The notes under the pieces were generated by a model that was not told where the DNA came from, did no database searches, and was given only the letters and a program-made list of their open reading frames with translations. Below, in pieces: positions 48,745 to 51,251 of a stretch of 51,251 bases of DNA. The number at the start of each line of letters is the position of its first letter. Position 1 is the first letter of the stretch. The stretch is from a virus. The translations under genes and the position numbers were made by a program. The stretch covers positions 1-51,251 of the IMG/VR virus record IMGVR_UViG_3300028378_000002; one strand, 5' to 3'.

Positions 48745-49038
48745 CATTTTTGTTAAGAGTTTCGATTGAATATGTGTTAAGATCGATTATCATTGGAGTA
48801 TCTGTTCTAGAAACAGCATAAGCATATCCACATTAAATAAGTATTTTATTTGATATCTTCAAATCACGATATTCATCAGTTGTTCTGTCGGTAACTCTCA
48901 TGGTTGGTTTAAAAGATTGGAGTATATATAAGAAAGATAATAATAAAGCTGTGTATAGTAAATTTTTCATTTCTAATATTATTTAAATGTTAAATTTATA
49001 TTAAAAAAACACATAAATATAATAAATTATAAATTAAG
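48745..49038. other. 294-bp gap without a + strand gene
   Basis: No plausible + strand frame. The minus strand holds a 45-residue frame with a signal-like start. The last 70 bp, before the next gene, are almost pure A/T. No GTATTTATA box and no terminator hairpin were found. Confidence 0.5.
48833..48970 (-). CDS. Possible minus-strand small secreted protein, or 5' part of a broken gene
   Basis: 45 residues starting MKNLLYTALLLSFLYILQSF, a convincing signal peptide or membrane anchor, then a charged stretch ending KISNKILI. After the TAA the same frame stays open for another 62 codons (CGYAYAVSRTDTPMIIDL...), overlapping the 3' end of the + strand membrane protein gene. This is what a gene disrupted by one nonsense change would look like. 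Either a small protein or a pseudogene; no homology was recognised. Confidence 0.35.
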   Translation of the reverse strand: MKNLLYTALLLSFLYILQSFKPTMRVTDRTTDEYRDLKISNKILI

Positions 49039-49260
49039 ATGCAAGTATACGTAAATCAGAGTGGTCATAGACTAACATTAAAGTTCATTGATGGAGACAC
49101 TAATGAGTTATTATTTGAAATAAAAGATAAATCTTGGATGGAAATTGGTCAGTTTATGACTAATGGATATGTAACAGAAATAGTAAGAAATTCGTTAGGA
49201 ATGGAAGAAGCACCAGAAAATCTGGTTGTTATGACAGTAGCTTATTTTGAGAAAAAATAA
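49039..49260 (+). CDS. Unknown small protein, 73 residues
   Basis: Compact alpha/beta protein ('MQVYVNQSGHRLTLKFIDGD', 'VVMTVAYFEKK' at the end) without membrane segments. The stop shares a base with the next ATG (AATAATGG), forming a two-gene unit. No family recognised. Confidence 0.62.
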   Translation: MQVYVNQSGHRLTLKFIDGDTNELLFEIKDKSWMEIGQFMTNGYVTEIVRNSLGMEEAPENLVVMTVAYFEKK

Positions 49261-49991
49261 TGGAGAAGGAAGAATTTATTAGGATTACCAAAGAAGAAGG
49301 GCTTGAAGTAGCACTAGCAATGTCAGCTAGACAAGAAAATAAGGATTGGAAATGTCCTATTTGTAAATCACCAGTAAAAATAGCAGGTCAAGAAAGCTAT
49401 GAAACACTAAGTGAACACGTCACTGATCCGAACGCTACATCACAACCAAAACGTGATGTGTATAAGTGTACTAACCAAGAATGTATTTGTAATGATTCTA
49501 AACATGATGTCTTTTGGAGTTACAATGGTGAAATGTATGGTGGTTTTATGATTGATGATGAAGAATTTATTGGAGAAAATAATGCACCATTTGGATCGTT
49601 TGAACGTAAAATGAATGTTGAAATAGGAAAAGACGGTCTAAAAAGTGAAATATATCTTCATCCTGCATGGTGTTTATGGCTTCTACAACCATATATCGAA
49701 TATCATTATAAAGGTGATGTTATGGGAAATGTAGTAAAAAAATGGTTTACCGTTGAATTTCTAAAGAAAAATGAAAGAGGTAAATATTCTTATAAGTTTT
49801 CAACATGTTGGAGTACATGGAAACATAAATGGTTTGATTTCTATTCCAAAATAAAAGCTTATAAGGAGCATAAACAATTAAATGTATTGAAGAGTGCATT
49901 CAAACCCGTATTCAATAGAGCATGGGATCATAGATGGTTTGAGGGTGCAATGAAGATTCTTTTCTGGAGGTATTATAAGAAAGTTAAATAA
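49260..49991 (+). CDS. Unknown zinc-ribbon protein, 243 residues
   Basis: Residues 30-85 hold two Cys clusters, 'WKCPICKSPVK' (about 30-40) and 'YKCTNQECICN' (about 68-78), a likely zinc ribbon. The remainder is rich in Trp, Phe, Tyr and Lys ('YLHPAWCLWLLQPYIEYHY', 'STCWSTWKHKWFDFYSKI'). This aromatic-basic C-terminal half is unusual and may bind nucleic acid or membrane. No family recognised. Confidence 0.65.
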   Translation: MEKEEFIRITKEEGLEVALAMSARQENKDWKCPICKSPVKIAGQESYETLSEHVTDPNATSQPKRDVYKCTNQECICNDSKHDVFWSYNGEMYGGFMIDDEEFIGENNAPFGSFERKMNVEIGKDGLKSEIYLHPAWCLWLLQPYIEYHYKGDVMGNVVKKWFTVEFLKKNERGKYSYKFSTCWSTWKHKWFDFYSKIKAYKEHKQLNVLKSAFKPVFNRAWDHRWFEGAMKILFWRYYKKVK

Positions 49992-50047
49992 TATTGTAAC
50001 TAAAGGTACAAATCTTTCGTAACATATAATAAAGAAAATTAATTGTT

Positions 50048-50839
50048 ATGAAAAGTATATTAATTACATTATTTTTATTTACGGTAACAGCATCACAAGG
50101 ACAGTTGCTGTTACCTGAAAAAGTTAATCACACTAACAACGGTGTTTGTGATGTTATTGACTATCCAAAAGTCAACACTGCCTTACTCAATTTTTTTGAG
50201 GGTTATGGTCTTTCAAGTAATGACATCTATTTTGGTTCATATTTACCACTACACAAGAATGTGTATATTGAAATGCTTGACTCTTTAGTTAAGTATGGAG
50301 AGGTAGGTAGTTATGAAACCTTTACCAAGGAATTAGATCATAATGATAAAGTGTATCATGTTGCCTTACTCAGTGATAAAGATGGATTCTTTTATGATAT
50401 CCTGATCAATCAAGGTGAAAGAGGTAATCCACGTCAATACATAGAATTTAGACCTAAGTATTATCAATGTGATGTTGTCGGTCAAAATGATGAACTACAT
50501 CAGTTTAGTAATAAATTATATGGTAAAATAGTATATTATTTAGAACGTAAGGTTGTTAATGTTATTAATAAGCCTAGAGTATTAGAGTTTAACATGGATG
50601 ATGGTAGTTCAATAATATATGAGTTTTGTCACATAGATAAAAATAGTGGATATCATGAGTATTCTATGATTGACACATCCGAAGGTGTTACATATAAACT
50701 ATATGGGTCTGATATATCAAATTGCAATCATCGACATGATTGTGTTGTTAGACGAGAAGAAGAGGTTGTGACTGATCAGAATGCATTTGATGCACATAAT
50801 CTTACTGCAGGTTCTAATACAGAAATTTGCAACCATTAA
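50048..50839 (+). CDS. Secreted protein of unknown function, 263 residues
   Basis: Signal peptide at 1-18 (MKSILITLFLFTVTASQG, cleavage likely before QLLLPE). The mature part is acidic with six Cys residues (near 34, 140, 196, 227, 233, 261), possibly paired in the periplasm. 'VYHVALLSDKDGFFYDILIN' and 'EFNMDDGSSIIYEFCHI' suggest a beta-rich fold. No family recognised. A signal peptide in a phage gene points to an envelope-acting or superinfection-exclusion role, but nothing shows which. Confidence 0.62.
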   Translation: MKSILITLFLFTVTASQGQLLLPEKVNHTNNGVCDVIDYPKVNTALLNFFEGYGLSSNDIYFGSYLPLHKNVYIEMLDSLVKYGEVGSYETFTKELDHNDKVYHVALLSDKDGFFYDILINQGERGNPRQYIEFRPKYYQCDVVGQNDELHQFSNKLYGKIVYYLERKVVNVINKPRVLEFNMDDGSSIIYEFCHIDKNSGYHEYSMIDTSEGVTYKLYGSDISNCNHRHDCVVRREEEVVTDQNAFDAHNLTAGSNTEICNH

Positions 50840-50872
50840 CAACTAATTGTCGTATAAATTAAAAAAAGATAT

Positions 50873-51058
50873 ATGAATATTATTATGACAATTGTTTTTA
50901 TTTGGTTTGTTATCGGTACTTTTTCTTTCCACTGTTTAATGTCTGAGAAAGATAGAAAAAGTATGTATCAAAACAAAATATCCTTCGTGATTTTTATGAT
51001 ACTCGCACCAATAACTATAGTATGGATGACATTAAAAACAATTTTTAGTAAGAATTAG
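50873..51058 (+). CDS. Small membrane protein, 61 residues
   Basis: Two hydrophobic segments, about 1-22 ('IIMTIVFIWFVIGTFSFHCL') and 38-55 ('ISFVIFMILAPITIVWMTL'), separated by a basic-acidic loop (SEKDRKSMYQNK). No family recognised. It is followed at once by another membrane-protein gene. Confidence 0.58.
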   Translation: MNIIMTIVFIWFVIGTFSFHCLMSEKDRKSMYQNKISFVIFMILAPITIVWMTLKTIFSKN

Positions 51059-51078
51059 AAACTTTAAACAATATAATC

Positions 51079-51251
51079 ATGGAAAATTTTATAGTAATCG
51101 CAATCGCATTAGTAATAGTATTATTAATTTTAAGATTTGTCTTTAAGGCAGCAAAAGGTATTATTACACTAATAATTATAATAGCCTTGTCGATGGTGGG
51201 AGCACATTATTTTGTTCCTGAGCAAGTTGATAAACTTATTGGAGCTGAAAG
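51079..51251 (+). CDS. Membrane protein, 5' part only (runs off the window)
   Basis: ATG after an A-rich leader; 57 codons are visible with no stop. Residues 4-20 ('FIVIAIALVIVLLILRF') and 28-46 ('IITLIIIIALSMVGAHYF') are membrane segments, then 'VPEQVDKLIGAE' continues beyond the window. No family recognised from this part. Confidence 0.6.
   Translation, partial: MENFIVIAIALVIVLLILRFVFKAAKGIITLIIIIALSMVGAHYFVPEQVDKLIGAE

Overview
This window is a stretch of an AT-rich (clearly below 40% GC by eye) tailed-phage genome with a T4-like contractile-tail (myovirus) baseplate. Nearly all genes are packed on the + strand, often with start/stop overlaps. A Bacteroidota (flavobacteria-like) host is inferred, not shown: starts are preceded by A-rich leaders with almost no Shine-Dalgarno sequences, two promoters fit the Bacteroidota TTG/TAnnTTTG consensus, and Thr-rich linkers and DnaB_exo2-type exonuclease relatives are typical of that group. 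No tRNA, integrase or CRISPR array was seen.

Layout. (1) About 1-19.4 kb is the baseplate and tail-fibre module: gp25-like and gp6-like wedge proteins, a gp7/tail-protein-I-like 1065-residue protein, several unrecognised virion proteins, four proteins with poly-Thr tracts, two tandem 448-residue collar-fibre paralogues, two embedded glycosyltransferase-like genes and a membrane-anchored HEAGH metalloprotease. (2) About 19.5-32.2 kb is DNA metabolism and regulation: RHH protein, RuvC-like resolvase, staphylococcal-nuclease-like protein, GIY-YIG protein, DnaG-type primase, an ECF-like sigma factor, Hsp20 (minus strand), a single-chain Mre11-Rad50 fusion, dCMP deaminase, an HNH protein and a degenerate amidase. 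(3) About 32.2-45.4 kb holds late and lysis genes: membrane coiled-coil protein, a structured RNA candidate, an 883-residue acidic protein, PG-binding/amidase endolysin, several small membrane proteins (one a minus-strand holin candidate), a PolB-like exonuclease fold that has lost catalytic residues, a YadA-like/S74 tail fibre and a patatin-like phospholipase. (4) About 45.4-51.25 kb is an accessory block: secreted 3D/RlpA-like protein, SPFH-domain membrane protein, HAD phosphatase of the RNA-repair type, small membrane and secreted proteins.

How it works together. A 9-bp box, GTATTTATA, lies just upstream of at least a dozen structural and lysis genes and, on the minus strand, of the only minus-strand late gene. 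It looks like the late promoter of this phage, probably read by the sigma factor encoded at 22.6-23.2 kb. It resembles the T4 late box TATAAATA read on the opposite strand. Replication/repair operons instead carry host-type promoters. The genome is loaded with homing endonucleases of three families (EDxHD/Vsr-like, GIY-YIG, LAGLIDADG). The first has duplicated exactly 48 bp of the start of the gp6 gene and supplied a new late promoter, so the interrupted gene remains expressed. The strongest leads for new biology are this promoter/sigma pair, the self-repairing homing cassette, the Mre11-Rad50 fusion, the two catalytically degenerate enzymes, and the pairing of virion Thr-tracts with glycosyltransferases.
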